Assembly: GCF_000576635.1 (NCBI RefSeq) | Contig: NZ_AVFL01000037.1 | Coordinates: 1-51,574, forward strand | DNA: 51,574 bases | Direction of reading: 5' to 3' | DNA from: Skermanella stibiiresistens SB22 | GTDB lineage: Bacteria > Pseudomonadota > Alphaproteobacteria > Azospirillales > Azospirillaceae | Shown: positions 51,509-51,574 of the stretch, piece after piece | Position numbering within the stretch: position 1 is the stretch's first letter | Layout of the letters: each line of letters starts with the position of its first letter | Program-made: the position numbers and the translations under genes | The notes under the pieces: model-generated | The model's input: only the letters and a program-made list of their open reading frames with translations | The model's database searches: none | What the model was told of the DNA's origin: nothing

Positions 51509-51574
51509 ATGGCCGAACACAGCTTCTTCATCACCGGGCTGACGGTCTTCGCGCTGGCCTGCTTCGTCGGGTAC
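51509..51574 (+). CDS. pntAB: NAD(P) transhydrogenase alpha subunit, part 2 (start only)
   Basis: Only the first 22 codons are in the window (MAEHSFFITGLTVFALACFVGY), beginning a membrane segment. Position right after pntAA and the hydrophobic start fit the small membrane subunit PntAB. Cut by the window end. Confidence 0.75.
   Translation, partial: MAEHSFFITGLTVFALACFVGY

Overview
The window is GC-rich and tightly packed, and long antisense open frames shadow most genes, as expected of a high-GC alphaproteobacterium. A split NAD(P) transhydrogenase (pntAA then pntAB), an fdsGBACD formate dehydrogenase, an ehu/eut/doe ectoine locus and a tripartite tricarboxylate transporter would fit Rhodospirillales such as Azospirillum or Skermanella relatives. 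That placement is an inference from gene content. No tRNA, rRNA, CRISPR array or replication origin was seen.

Layout. (1) 1-2.65 kb: a two-partner-secretion transporter with two POTRA pairs that ends early at the window edge, and an unknown membrane-anchored protein. (2) 2.7-16.2 kb: a nearly complete ectoine import and catabolism locus. doeD, doeC and the Lrp-type doeX are on the minus strand. The MocR-type enuR, eutB, eutC, doeA, doeB, ehuBCDA and a GntR regulator are on the plus strand. Ectoine would enter by EhuABCD and be converted by DoeA, DoeB, DoeD and DoeC to N-acetyl-diaminobutyrate, diaminobutyrate, aspartate semialdehyde and aspartate. eutA is missing. Palindromes lie upstream of doeX/enuR, eutB and ehuB. 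(3) 16.7-25.8 kb: an SGNH/MBOAT O-acylation pair, a DUF3182 protein with an alpha/beta hydrolase, tctCBA, a TerC-type membrane protein and a universal stress protein. (4) 25.8-33.9 kb: a di-haem peroxidase, a DUF421 protein and fdsGBACD, with a near-perfect palindromic repeat between fdsB and fdsA.

(5) 33.9-42.4 kb is the accessory part: an orphan terminase-small-subunit-like gene, DUF1810, RES/Xre and ParDE toxin-antitoxin modules, a truncated DUF1810 copy, an orphan Phd antitoxin, an AT-rich pair of unrecognised genes, a RAYT-type transposase, a mosaic of toxin and antitoxin fragments, and an SDR fragment. Copies of a GGGGTCAG element mark several breaks. Two of them form perfect 25-bp inverted ends around 37211-40047, which encloses the AT-rich pair, and the transposase starts 55 bp outside the right end. 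This is the most unusual structure in the window.

(6) 42.4-51.6 kb: an RTX/DUF4214 protein, an AztD zinc metallochaperone behind an 18-bp Zur-like palindrome, a YjdM/PhnA-like zinc-ribbon protein, LysR and GntR regulators, a ketopantoate-reductase-family enzyme behind a candidate GntR operator, a CBS protein, a histone-deacetylase-family amidohydrolase, pntAA and the start of pntAB.
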